Positions 9,173 to 17,500 of a DNA stretch of 34,982 nt are shown here, piece by piece. The DNA lies in the NCBI RefSeq assembly GCF_009078285.1, contig NZ_RQSP01000027.1, forward strand, positions 1 to 34,982. Direction: 5' to 3'. The stretch is from Bifidobacterium jacchi (GTDB taxonomy: Bacteria > Actinomycetota > Actinomycetes > Actinomycetales > Bifidobacteriaceae). Under the pieces are notes generated by a model, which was not told the DNA's origin, did no database searches, and saw nothing but the letters and a program-made list of their open reading frames with translations. Position numbers and translations under genes: made by a program. Position 1 is the stretch's first letter. Each line of letters opens with the position of its first letter.

Positions 9173-9208
9173 GGTATGGACGGAATGGACGGCATGGATG
9201 GAATGGAC
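9173..9208. repeat. 9-bp tandem repeat
   Basis: Four units of GG(T/A/C)ATGGA(C/T): GGTATGGAC, GGAATGGAC, GGCATGGAT and GGAATGGAC, starting 8 bp after the stop codon of the AbiEi-like gene. Copy number could vary by slippage. Confidence 0.8.
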
Positions 9209-9273
9209 GCTTCCTATAGACCTATAAATACTGCCCGGGGGTTTCCTATCGCCCGCGCGTTCCTTATGAACCA

Positions 9274-9396
9274 CTAGTGTACTGCGTCAGAAGTTCGTTG
9301 ATTATGTTGTTGGCTCCCCTTGTCAGGGGAGCTGGACCGCGAAGCGGGACTGAGGGGTAGTGAATTCGTCAACGAACTTCTGACGGAGGACACTAG
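9274..9396. mobile_element. MITE-like element, copy 1
   Basis: A 123-bp element bounded by 28-bp terminal inverted repeats. The left end is 9274-9301 (CTAGTGTACTGCGTCAGAAG... to GTTGA) and the right end is 9369-9396; they differ at two positions. The interior carries a GGCTCCCCTTGTCAGGGGAGC hairpin and has no ORF. A second, more diverged copy lies at 27237-27363. It looks like a non-autonomous transposable element; no clear target-site duplication is visible. Confidence 0.8.
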
Positions 9397-9421
9397 GGGG
9401 TAATTGGTTTGCCGCCTAATG

Positions 9422-9540
9422 TGTGAAGACCGCCCCTGAAGTGGCCTGATTGTTGTTCCGCCTCTATTGTGAGACGGCTTGTGCCGTCTGCTGCCGATAA
9501 TACTCGTTCTCCACGTCCTGTGGTGTCCTGTCGTGCTTTC
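9422..9540 (-). pseudogene. IS3-family transposase (orfB) C-terminal remnant and element end
   Basis: Read on the minus strand, 9534-9466 encodes HDRTPQDVENEYYRQQ and then TAQAVSQ, stopped by TAG at 9465-9463. This is the typical C-terminal end of IS3-family OrfB (a TP-x-E-x-x-YY pattern). About 40 bp beyond the stop lies TGAAGACCGCCCCTGAAG (9423 on), which looks like an IS3-type terminal repeat starting with TG. Everything upstream of the last 25 or so codons is missing, so only the element's end survives beside the MITE. Confidence 0.6.
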
Positions 9541-9571
9541 CGATAGGGGCGATCGGGGTTGTCGACACAAA

Positions 9572-9606
9572 ACGAGCCCGGAACCGCAATGAGATTCCGG
9601 GCTCGT
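9572..9606 (-). terminator. pgm: Rho-independent terminator of pgm
   Basis: A perfect 12-bp stem, ACGAGCCCGGAA (9572-9583) with TTCCGGGCTCGT (9595-9606), and an 11-nt loop. On the minus strand it is followed by TTTGTG after the last stem base T, which gives the U-tract. It sits about 90 bp after the pgm stop codon. Confidence 0.85.
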
Positions 9607-9698
9607 CTTGTATTGCCGTTGTTATTGTCGTTGTCAGCACAGACGGCGTATCAATGCGGTCGTACTGTGCAGATCAGGTGTGATCGGTGCAGTACGGC

Positions 9699-11375
9699 TC
9701 ACTCGCCGAGCGCCTTGTTCACGACCTCCTCGGCCTCGCCGAGCACCTTGTCGAGGGCCTCGGGGCTCTCGAACGATTCGGCGTACACCTTGTAGATGTT
9801 CTCGGTGCCGGAAGGACGGGCGGCGAACCAGTTGTCCTTGGTGGTGACCTTCAGGCCGCCGATCTTGGCGTGGTTGCCCGGAGCCTCGGTGAGCTTGGCG
9901 GTGATGTCCTCGCCGGCGAGCTGCGTGGCGGTCACGTCGTCGCCGGTCAGCGAGGCGAACTTCTGCTTCTGCTCGAGCGTGGTCGGCGTATCGATGCGCT
10001 TGTACCAGCTCTCGCCGAAGCGCTCGACCTGAGCCTTGTGCAGCTCGGCCGGGTTCTTGCCGGTCTTGGCGGTGATCTCGGCGGCCAGCAGGTCAGGGAT
10101 CAGACCATCCTTGTCGGTGGTCCACACACGGCCGTCCTTGCGCAGGAAGCTCATGCCGGAGCTCTCCTCGCCGCCGAACGCGATCTTGCCCTCGAACAGC
10201 GGGTCGACGAACCACTTGAATCCGACCGGAACCTCCATGACCTTCGCGTTGATCGACGCGGCAACGCGGTCGATCAGGGACGAGGAGACGAGCGTCTTGC
10301 CGACTGCGGCGCCTTCAGGCCAGCCCGGACGGTTGCCGCCGAACAGGTACTCCACGCACACGGCGATGTAGTGGTTCGGGTTCATCACGCCCCAGTTCGG
10401 GCAGACGATGCCGTGACGGTCGGCATCCGGGTCGGTGCCGCCGACCAGATCGTACTTGTCCCACGCGCCGGCGTTGAGCTCGTCGACCAGACCCTTCATC
10501 GCATACGGCGAGGAGGGATCCATGCGGATCTTGCCGTCGTGGTCGATGGTCATGAAACGCCAGGTCGGATCGACCTCGGGACGCACCACACCGATGTTCA
10601 GGCCGTACTTCTCATTGATGAGCGGCCAGTAGTTGACGGAGGCGCCGCCCAGCGGGTCGATGCCGAGGCGCACACCGGAGTTGCGGATCACGTCGAAGTC
10701 GATGACGTTGTCGAGATCGGCCACGTAGTGCTCGCGGAAGTCGAAGCCTTCGACGAGGTCGGACTTGACCGCCTCCTCGTAGGGCACGCGCTTGACGTTC
10801 TTGTAGTCGCCGAGCAGCTCGTTGGCGCGCGCGGCGATGGCGTTGGTCACGTCGGCCGGGGCCGGACCGCCGGTGACGGGATCGTACTTGAAGCCGCCGT
10901 CGGTGGGCGGGTTGTGGCTCGGGGTGACGACGATGCCGTCGGCCAGACCCTCACCCTCGAAGCGCTGCGTGCCATCGGCGGCGCGGTTGTGGGTCAGAAT
11001 CGCCTGGGAAACGACAGGGGTGGGCACGAAGTCGTCGCGCGAGTCGATGCGCACGTGCACGCCGTTGGCGACGAGCACCTCGATGGCGGTCTTCTTGGCC
11101 GGCGCGGACAGCGCGTGGGTGTCGGAACCGAGGTACAGCGGGCCGGTGACGCCGGCCTTCTTGCGGTATTCGGCGATGGCCTGCGTGATGGCGACGATGT
11201 GGGCCTCGTTGAACGAGGTCTTCAGGGACGAACCGCGGTGGCCGGAGGTGCCGAAGATGACACGCTGCTCGGGTACGGACGGATCGGGAACGAGGTCATA
11301 GTACTTGCCGATGACTTCGTCGACGTTAATGAGATCAGCTGGGGTGGCGGGAAGACCCGCGTTTGTTGCTACCAT
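9699..11375 (-). CDS. pgm: Phosphoglucomutase (alpha-D-glucose phosphate-specific)
   Basis: A 558-residue cytosolic enzyme that interconverts glucose 1-phosphate and glucose 6-phosphate, linking glycogen and sugar-nucleotide metabolism to central carbon flow. Visible motifs are GTSGHRGSS (42-50), the phosphoserine loop TPSHNPPTDGG with active S153, the Mg-binding DPDAD (315-319) and the sugar-binding GGEESSG (401-407). The full family length is present. ATG 11375 gives the start typical for bifidobacterial homologues (MVATNAGLPATP); an in-frame ATG three codons earlier (11384) is also possible, and neither has a well-spaced ribosome-binding site. The gene stands alone, with its own promoter and terminator, divergent from the ABC exporter. 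Confidence 0.95.
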   Translation of the reverse strand: MVATNAGLPATPADLINVDEVIGKYYDLVPDPSVPEQRVIFGTSGHRGSSLKTSFNEAHIVAITQAIAEYRKKAGVTGPLYLGSDTHALSAPAKKTAIEVLVANGVHVRIDSRDDFVPTPVVSQAILTHNRAADGTQRFEGEGLADGIVVTPSHNPPTDGGFKYDPVTGGPAPADVTNAIAARANELLGDYKNVKRVPYEEAVKSDLVEGFDFREHYVADLDNVIDFDVIRNSGVRLGIDPLGGASVNYWPLINEKYGLNIGVVRPEVDPTWRFMTIDHDGKIRMDPSSPYAMKGLVDELNAGAWDKYDLVGGTDPDADRHGIVCPNWGVMNPNHYIAVCVEYLFGGNRPGWPEGAAVGKTLVSSSLIDRVAASINAKVMEVPVGFKWFVDPLFEGKIAFGGEESSGMSFLRKDGRVWTTDKDGLIPDLLAAEITAKTGKNPAELHKAQVERFGESWYKRIDTPTTLEQKQKFASLTGDDVTATQLAGEDITAKLTEAPGNHAKIGGLKVTTKDNWFAARPSGTENIYKVYAESFESPEALDKVLGEAEEVVNKALGE

Positions 11376-11699
11376 AGCTCCCATTGTGCCACGGCATATG
11401 GTCGTTTTACGATCGATTATGGTAATAAATGTCAACTTTTGTGCGAATTTCTGGGTGTGGTTTGCGGGTGTGGCCTGCAGATGGCGCAGGTGGAATGTGC
11501 TGGTGAAACAATCAGGCGTGCTTGCAGATGGGCCTGCCGAGAGTCTCGCTGATACGACTGCGGCGTGCGGACGATGGCTTGGCGGCGATGTCTGGATGGT
11601 TCGTCGGCGGCCGCTCTGACGGCTGGCTTGGCGGCTGCTGGCTTTGGGCGGCCGAACGGGAGCGCTGATGTGCCATGTCGTGTCCGTATGATGGCTGGT
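11376..11699. other. Divergent promoter region between pgm and the ABC exporter
   Basis: The AT-rich part (11398-11450) carries the likely pgm promoter. The rest (11460-11690) is GC-rich, holds no convincing ORF, and presumably contains the exporter promoter and leader, which I cannot locate. Confidence 0.5.
11407..11435 (-). promoter_or_regulatory. pgm: Candidate pgm promoter
   Basis: On the minus strand a perfect -35 box TTGACA (11435-11430) is followed after 17 bp by TCGTAA (11412-11407), a weak -10. It lies in the only AT-rich patch upstream of pgm and would give a leader of about 25 nt. Confidence 0.5.
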
Positions 11700-13508
11700 A
11701 TGCAGAATCATGACAAGACCAGCACGAGCACATGGCGCATCTATCGGTGGCTGCTGTCGGTCTGCGGCCGCGCGATGTGGCTGGTGGTCGCACTTTGCCT
11801 GATTCAGGCGGCTATGGCGGCGATCGGCGTCGGCTATGCGCTGATGATGCGCGCTGCGATCGACGCTGCAGTGGCGCGCGATCAGACGCGTTTCGTCCGT
11901 GAGGCGGTGCTGTTCGCGGGGGCGATCATTGTCCAGATCGTGCTGCGGGCGGCGGGTGTGATCGTCGCCGAGCGCGCGCGCAGCTCGATGGACAACCGCT
12001 TGCGCGCGCATGTGTTCGCCGGTGTACTTGAGGCGCCGATCGCTCAGTCGCAGCGGTATCATTCCGGCGAGCTGATGAATCGGCTCATGTCCGATGTGAC
12101 TGTGGTGTCCGGTGCGGTCACGTCGCTGATTCCGAGTGCTGCCGCGATGGCGGTGCGCGTGGTTGGCGTGGTTGCCGTCATGATCGCAATCGCGCCGACG
12201 CTGACCGCTGTACTGGTGGCGGGCGGTGTGCTGATGGTGATTGTTTCGCTGCCGTTGCGAGGTCTGCTCAAGCGGCTGCACAAACGGGTGCAGGAGGCGG
12301 GCGGCCGCGTGCAGTCGTTCATGCAGGAAAGCATTGAGGGACTGCTGGTCATCCAGTCGTTCGGCGTGGGCGGCAAGATCGTGCGCATAGCCGATTCGCT
12401 GATGGACGCACATCGTAGTGAGCGGATGCATCGAGTGCGGGTGAGCGCGTTCGCCAGCACCGGACTGGCGACCGCGATGAATCTCGGCTATCTGATCGGT
12501 TTTGTCTGGAGCGGCTTCGGCATTCTCAACGGCACGATCACCTATGGCACGATGATGGCGGTGATTCAGCTGATCGGCCAGATTCAGTCGCCGTTCGCAA
12601 TGATCGGCGGCATGTTCCCGCAGCATGCGGCGATGCTGGCCAGCACCGAACGCCTGATGGATCTTGTGCATGTGACGGCGAACAAGGTGCAGGCCGAGGC
12701 GGGGCTCGGCGTTGCGGCTGCCGGTGTCGGCGAGGATGCCGCTGCCGATGCGGATGCCGGCGATGGCGGTCGATTCGATTCCGCCGTCGATCTGTATGAT
12801 TCCATGCTGGCGATTCGTTTCGATCGTGTTGATTTCACATACGGGCGTAATGAGGTTCTGCGCCGGTTCTCCGCCGATATTCATTGTGGCGACATCGTGG
12901 CGATCACCGGGCGCAGCGGCGTCGGCAAGAGCACGATGCTCAAGCTGCTGTTGGGGGTCTATGAGCCGCAGTCTGGTCGCGTCGGTGTGCAGATCAGTGA
13001 TGACGCATCGTCGTTGGATGGGCTGTTGTCGGATAGGGTGCCCGATGCATCGTCGTTCGTTGCCGTGCATGCGATTCCACGTGGGTTCTTCGCCTATGTG
13101 CCGCAGGGCAATGCGCTGATGTCCGGCACGATTCGCGAGGTTGTGGCCTTTGCCGAGCCGGACCCGGATCCGGCTTGCATCGATGACGATCTGGTGCGTC
13201 GGTCGTGCCGCATCGCAGGTGCCGCGGAGTTCATCGAAAAGCTGCCGGATGGGTATGACACGATGCTCGGAGAACACGGCTCCGGCCTGTCGGAAGGACA
13301 GATGCAGCGCATCGCAATTGCGCGCGCGCTGTACAGTCGGGCACCCGTGTTGCTGCTGGACGAGTCCACGTCGGCGCTCGATGAGCGTACTGAGCATGTG
13401 CTCCTGGAGCATATCCGAGCGCTGCGGAACCGCACCGTGCTGATCGTCACGCATCGGCCTGAGGTGCTGGCGTACTGCGATGCGGTGATTCGCCTGGGTG
13501 ATCGCTGA
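11700..13508 (+). CDS. ABC exporter, fused membrane and ATPase domains (half-transporter)
   Basis: A protein of about 602 residues of the MsbA/ABCB type: an N-terminal six-helix membrane domain (about 25-320) and a C-terminal ATPase. Walker A is GRSGVGKS (404-411), the Q-loop is in YVPQGNALMSG, the signature is LSEGQ (530-534) rather than LSGGQ, Walker B is LLLDES (551-556) with the catalytic Glu kept, and the H-loop is VTHRPE. An Ala/Asp-rich linker lies between the domains, and an unusual serine/aspartate-rich loop lies between Walker A and the Q-loop. The start is uncertain among ATG 11688, 11691 and 11700; none has a strong ribosome-binding site. It probably acts as a homodimer, since no second half-transporter is adjacent. 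The cargo cannot be predicted. Confidence 0.88.
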   Translation: MQNHDKTSTSTWRIYRWLLSVCGRAMWLVVALCLIQAAMAAIGVGYALMMRAAIDAAVARDQTRFVREAVLFAGAIIVQIVLRAAGVIVAERARSSMDNRLRAHVFAGVLEAPIAQSQRYHSGELMNRLMSDVTVVSGAVTSLIPSAAAMAVRVVGVVAVMIAIAPTLTAVLVAGGVLMVIVSLPLRGLLKRLHKRVQEAGGRVQSFMQESIEGLLVIQSFGVGGKIVRIADSLMDAHRSERMHRVRVSAFASTGLATAMNLGYLIGFVWSGFGILNGTITYGTMMAVIQLIGQIQSPFAMIGGMFPQHAAMLASTERLMDLVHVTANKVQAEAGLGVAAAGVGEDAAADADAGDGGRFDSAVDLYDSMLAIRFDRVDFTYGRNEVLRRFSADIHCGDIVAITGRSGVGKSTMLKLLLGVYEPQSGRVGVQISDDASSLDGLLSDRVPDASSFVAVHAIPRGFFAYVPQGNALMSGTIREVVAFAEPDPDPACIDDDLVRRSCRIAGAAEFIEKLPDGYDTMLGEHGSGLSEGQMQRIAIARALYSRAPVLLLDESTSALDERTEHVLLEHIRALRNRTVLIVTHRPEVLAYCDAVIRLGDR

Positions 13509-13571
13509 GTGGTGACGTTTCGTGTTCATACAACATGATCATACATTGCGACACGCGGAATCACGTGAAGT

Positions 13572-13600
13572 TTGACGTGAAAAATTTTGTGAAATATGAT
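13572..13600 (+). promoter_or_regulatory. Promoter of the toxin-antitoxin operon with a phased GTGAA repeat
   Basis: TTGACG (13572-13577), a 17-bp spacer and TATGAT (13595-13600) make a near-consensus housekeeping promoter in an AT-rich patch. Three GTGAA motifs start at 13565, 13577 and 13589, exactly 12 bp apart, and a perfect TCACGTGA palindrome lies at 13561-13568. These overlap the promoter and are good candidates for the operator through which a type II antitoxin represses its own operon. The start site would be near 13607, leaving a leader of about 175 nt before the antitoxin ATG. Confidence 0.7.
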
Positions 13601-13783
13601 GTGTGTATGCGGTGATCGTGGATGGTCACGCCACATGGCCCATCTATGGTCTCCGTGAGAGGATCGGTTGAAGGCGTGTTGTCAAGACCGGGCTCGCTGA
13701 ACTGCAGGTGCAGGTGCGGTGTGGGTTCAGGTGGTGTGTGATGCTGTCTGGATTGTGCGCCGTATAGGACTGAGGAGGTTGTC

Positions 13784-14110
13784 ATGACTGCGACCATTGC
13801 ATTGCCGAAGGTGAATCAGACTGCGTCCGTGAGCGATTTCAGCCGCGGCAAGACGGCGGAGATCATCGAACGCGCCCAGCGCGAGCCGGTGTTCGTGCTC
13901 AGTCGCAACAAGCCCACCGCGGTGCTGATCGGCATTGAGGAGTACAGCGCGCTTCAGGAGTTCATGGAGGATTGGCTTGACGCCAAGATCGCCGAGGAGC
14001 GTCTTGACCGATGGGACGGCAAAACCACGATCAGCGAAGAGGATGTCATGGCTCATCTCGGTATTACCGAGGCTGATCTGGCTGCGACTCCGGAGGTGGA
14101 AATCGAATGA
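13784..14110 (+). CDS. Type II antitoxin, Phd/YefM family
   Basis: A 108-residue antitoxin expected to bind DNA through its N-terminal half and neutralise the downstream toxin through its C-terminal tail. The N-terminal half (VSDFSRGKTAEIIERAQ, then PVFVLSRNKPTAVLIGIEEY) is the Phd/YefM fold. The rest is acidic and helical, as expected for a toxin-binding tail. The start is secured by GAGGAGG a few bases upstream of ATG 13784. It overlaps the toxin gene by ATGA at 14107-14110, the usual coupled arrangement. Confidence 0.88.
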   Translation: MTATIALPKVNQTASVSDFSRGKTAEIIERAQREPVFVLSRNKPTAVLIGIEEYSALQEFMEDWLDAKIAEERLDRWDGKTTISEEDVMAHLGITEADLAATPEVEIE

Positions 14111-14439
14111 CTGGGTGGATTCAGCGATGGCTTCCGGAAGCCGAAAAAGATATTGCCGGTCTTGATTCGGCAATGCAGCGTCAGATTCTTCAGGGAATTC
14201 GAAAGGTGGCCGCGAATCCGCTTCCCGTGAGTGAAGGCGGGTATGGCAAACCGCTGCGTAACGGTGGCAAGGCGAAGCTGTCAGGACTGTGCAAGATCAA
14301 GTTTCGCGGCATTGGCGTGCGCGTGGTATACAAGGCGATTCGCGTGGATCGTCAGATGGTGATCGTGGTGGTGGGCGTACGCTCCGATGACGAGGTTTAT
14401 CGCATCGCCGATGCCCGCCGTGCTCGATACGGGTTATAG
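14107..14439 (+). CDS. Type II toxin, RelE/ParE superfamily
   Basis: A 110-residue toxin of the RelE/ParE fold. The pattern is an N-terminal helical pair (WLPEAEKDIAGLDSAMQRQI), then a basic sheet (PLRNGGKAKLSGLCKIKFRG) and the closing strands IGVRVVYKAIR and MVIVVVGVR, ending in a short helix with DEVYRIADAR. These match RelE-type mRNA interferases more than gyrase-directed ParE, but sequence alone does not settle which. Its start overlaps the antitoxin stop (ATGA). The reading frame is intact, so the pair may be active. Confidence 0.88.
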   Translation: MTGWIQRWLPEAEKDIAGLDSAMQRQILQGIRKVAANPLPVSEGGYGKPLRNGGKAKLSGLCKIKFRGIGVRVVYKAIRVDRQMVIVVVGVRSDDEVYRIADARRARYGL

Positions 14440-14463
14440 AAGGTTATAGAAGGAGGTGACAAG

Positions 14464-14538
14464 GTGAGGTGCTGGCGTGAGCGGGTCCGGTGCGCGGTGG
14501 ATGTGCGCGGCATGTGTCCGCTTCGGTCATCACAATAG
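14464..14538 (+). CDS. Predicted 24-codon leader ORF upstream of recG
   Basis: The sequence AGAAGGAGGTGA (14448-14459) is an almost complete match to the anti-Shine-Dalgarno region of 16S rRNA and stands 7 nt before GTG 14464. The ORF encodes a basic peptide (starting MRCWRERVRCAV) with three cysteines and ends at TAG 14536-14538, 6 nt before the recG ATG. It is in the same frame as recG. The recG ATG itself has no ribosome-binding site, so I infer translational coupling: ribosomes load at the leader and restart on recG. A sequencing error or in-frame nonsense mutation in a longer recG start is the alternative. Confidence 0.5.
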   Translation: MRCWRERVRCAVDVRGMCPLRSSQ

Positions 14539-14544
14539 GTCGAT

Positions 14545-17500
14545 ATGAGCATTTCGTTGGACACCCCCATATCGTCGTTCATGACGAACAAGCGGCGTCT
14601 TGGCGCGCTCAAATCATTGGGAATCGTTTCGGTGGGCGATGCGCTTACCTACTATCCGTTCCGCGTCACTGAGCCGGTGCCGATGCGTGCCCTGCGAGAG
14701 GCGCGCATCGGAGAGCCTATGGCGTTCGCGGCTACGATCCGATCCTCGCGAGTCGTGTCGAATGCGCGTCGCGGCTGGAGACTGGAAGCAGTGGCCGAGG
14801 ACTCCGCGTTCGCCCGGTCGCGCAAGGTCGCCGGTGCCGTCGCGCGGCTCACCTTCTTCTCCTATAAAAAACAGTACGTTGATTGGGTGGCCATGCGGTT
14901 GCACACAGGCGCACATGTGGTGATCGCTGGGCAGCCCACCGAATTCAACGGGCAGCTGCAGTTCACCCATCCCGAAGTGCTCACCGTTGCCCCTGCACCC
15001 GATCCGGCTTTCACCTCCGGAGCCAACGGCACCCTCAGAGGCATCGGCGGCATCGACGGCTCTGAGGGTGCCGTTGCCGACAGTGTCGGCGGCGTTAATG
15101 GCGGTGTCGGTGATGGTGTTCGTGTGGGCAGTAGTCGCGTTGCCCGCGGTGTTCGCGCTGCTGGAGATGCCAGTGCTGCCGGCTGGCACACGAATGGTAG
15201 TGGAAGCGGTGTTGGCGGCGGTGGCGTTGGTGGCAGCAGCACTGCCAGTGGTGGCCGCGCTGTTGGCGGTGTCGGTACTGTTGGCGATCGCGCAAAGGCT
15301 AGGCCCATGTTCGTGCCGGCATCATCATCGCTGCGCTACGACGCCGACGACGAAGCCACAGCGCTTCGTCGCGTGACCAGACCGCGACCCGTATATCACG
15401 CCACGTCACGCATATCCAGCGAACACATCCATGAATCGATTCTCTCTTTCATCGACGCGCTCGTTCGTGACAGTGGCACGCCTGACAGTGGCACGCCTGA
15501 CGGTGGTACGTCGGTCGGTGACATCACTGCTGGCGGTGGTGCATCGGCAGTCAGTGCGGCTGCTGACAACAGGGTTGCTGGCAATAGGTCTGATGGCAGC
15601 AGGTCTGCTGGCGGTGCGACCGCTGATGGCATGCCGGCTGATGCCACAGCGTTTGCTGATGCCGCAGCGTGTGATGACACCATATCGGAAGACACCATAT
15701 CGGAAGTCTCCATATCACAAGTCACCGCATCGGATACCGCGTCGTCGGGCATCACCGTGGCTGATCGAGCAACGGACCATGCCGTTGCGGCGTCGAAACC
15801 TCGCACAATCAGCCCCTCGAATCCCCGTCGCATTCCGGCGATCAGCGACATTCTGCCCGAATCGGTGAGAGCCGCGCGTGGATTGATGCATCGCGACGAG
15901 GCGTTCCGGGCGATTCACGATCCGCACAGCACCGCCGAATTCAACCGTGCCATCGACACGATGCGCTACGAGGAGGCGTTCATCTGCCAGACCGCGCTGC
16001 TCTCCGCCCGACGCGACGCGCATCACGCGGACGCCGATCCATGCGCGGACGGAGCGCTTCGCGACCGATTCATCGCATCGCTGCCATTCGACCTGACTGC
16101 AGGGCAGCGAGCCGTGATCGACGACATCGACGCCGACATGTCGCAAAGCCGCCCGATGCAACGGCTGCTGCAAGGCGAGGTCGGGTCGGGCAAAACCGTC
16201 GTGGCGCTCGCCGCGATGATGCAGGCCGTAGGCTCAGGGCGTCAGGCGGTTCTGGTCGCACCCACACAGGTGCTCGCCGAACAGCACGCGGCAACGATCA
16301 GGCGCATGGTGGAGCAGATCGATCCGCAGCTGCCAGTCATCGTGCTGACCGGAGGCATGAAACTCGCCGCCCGGCGCAAGGCGCTCGCGGTCGCCGCGGC
16401 CGGAACGCCATGCATCGTGGTCGCCACGCACGCCGCCTTCTCGAAAACGTTCCAAGCTCCGAACCTCGCGCTCGCGGTCATCGACGAACAGCATCGCTTC
16501 GGCGTGGAACAGCGCGAATCCCTGCGTACGAAAACCGACAGATCGCCGCATCTGCTGGTCATGACCGCCACCCCGATACCGCGCACCGCCGCGATGACCT
16601 GGTTCGGTGACCTCGACATCTCCTGGCTGACCGAATTGCCCGGCGGGCGCAAGCCCATTCGCACGATCGTCGTGCCAGAGGCGGACTCCGCCACCATGGG
16701 ACGCATGTTCGCCCATCTGCGTCGCCGCATCGACGCAGGGGAGCGCGCATACGTGGTCTGCCCGCGCATCGACGCGGATGACGATGCAGACGACGATGCG
16801 GCTCGAGCTGACGACGGGGCTGCAGGGCGCTCGCGTCGGTCGGGCGCATCGCGCGACGATGGAGAGAACGCACGCAACGACGAGATCGACGTCTATGCGC
16901 GTTCTGATGCGTTGAGTCGCGAGTTGAGCCAGGGGCGTGACGGCCGAGAGCCGGCTCGTGGCGAAGGCCGGAGTCAATACGTTGCGGGCGCTGCGGCAGC
17001 CGATGCCGCGGATCGCGTCTCAGCTCAGGACGTCGAACCACGGCCGCCGTTGCATGCGGTCAAACAGATCGCCGAACGCCTCGCCGCGTTGCCGCAGTTC
17101 AACGGCATCGAATTCGCCACGCTCACCGGACGTGACGACGACGCAACCAAGGCGCGAGTGATGGCCGATTTCGCGTCCGGGCGCACGCCGGTGCTCGTGG
17201 CCACCACGGTGATTGAAGTCGGCGTGGACGTGCCGCAGGCCAGCTGCATCGTCATCTTCGACGCCGATCGATATGGCCTGTCACAGCTTCACCAGCTGCG
17301 CGGGCGCGTCGGCCGAGGCGGCACCGACAGCTGGGCGTTTCTTGTGTCACGAGCCGAACCGGGCTCGCCCGCCGAGCAGCGACTTAGCGTGATAGCAGGC
17401 ACGCTCGACGGTGCCGAAATCGCCAAGGCCGATCTGGAGTTCCGTGGCGCCGGCGACGTGCTGGGTGACGCCCAGTCCGGCGGACGCTCCAGCCTCAAGC

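Larger units (their letters stand above)
9166..9698. other. Intergenic region with mobile-element remnants
   Basis: This gap holds a 9-bp tandem repeat, a 123-bp MITE-like element, the tail end of an IS3-family element, a small hairpin (AGACGGC-TTGT-GCCGTCT, 9471-9488) inside that tail, and the pgm terminator. I see no intact gene. Confidence 0.75.

Noticed and set aside
9687-11552. 621-codon plus-strand ORF across pgm
   Set aside because: Antisense shadow of pgm, which has all its active-site motifs on the minus strand.
11376-13529. Long open N-terminal extension of pgm on the minus strand
   Set aside because: It runs antisense through the ABC exporter; pgm homologues start at about 11375 and a promoter lies at 11407-11435.
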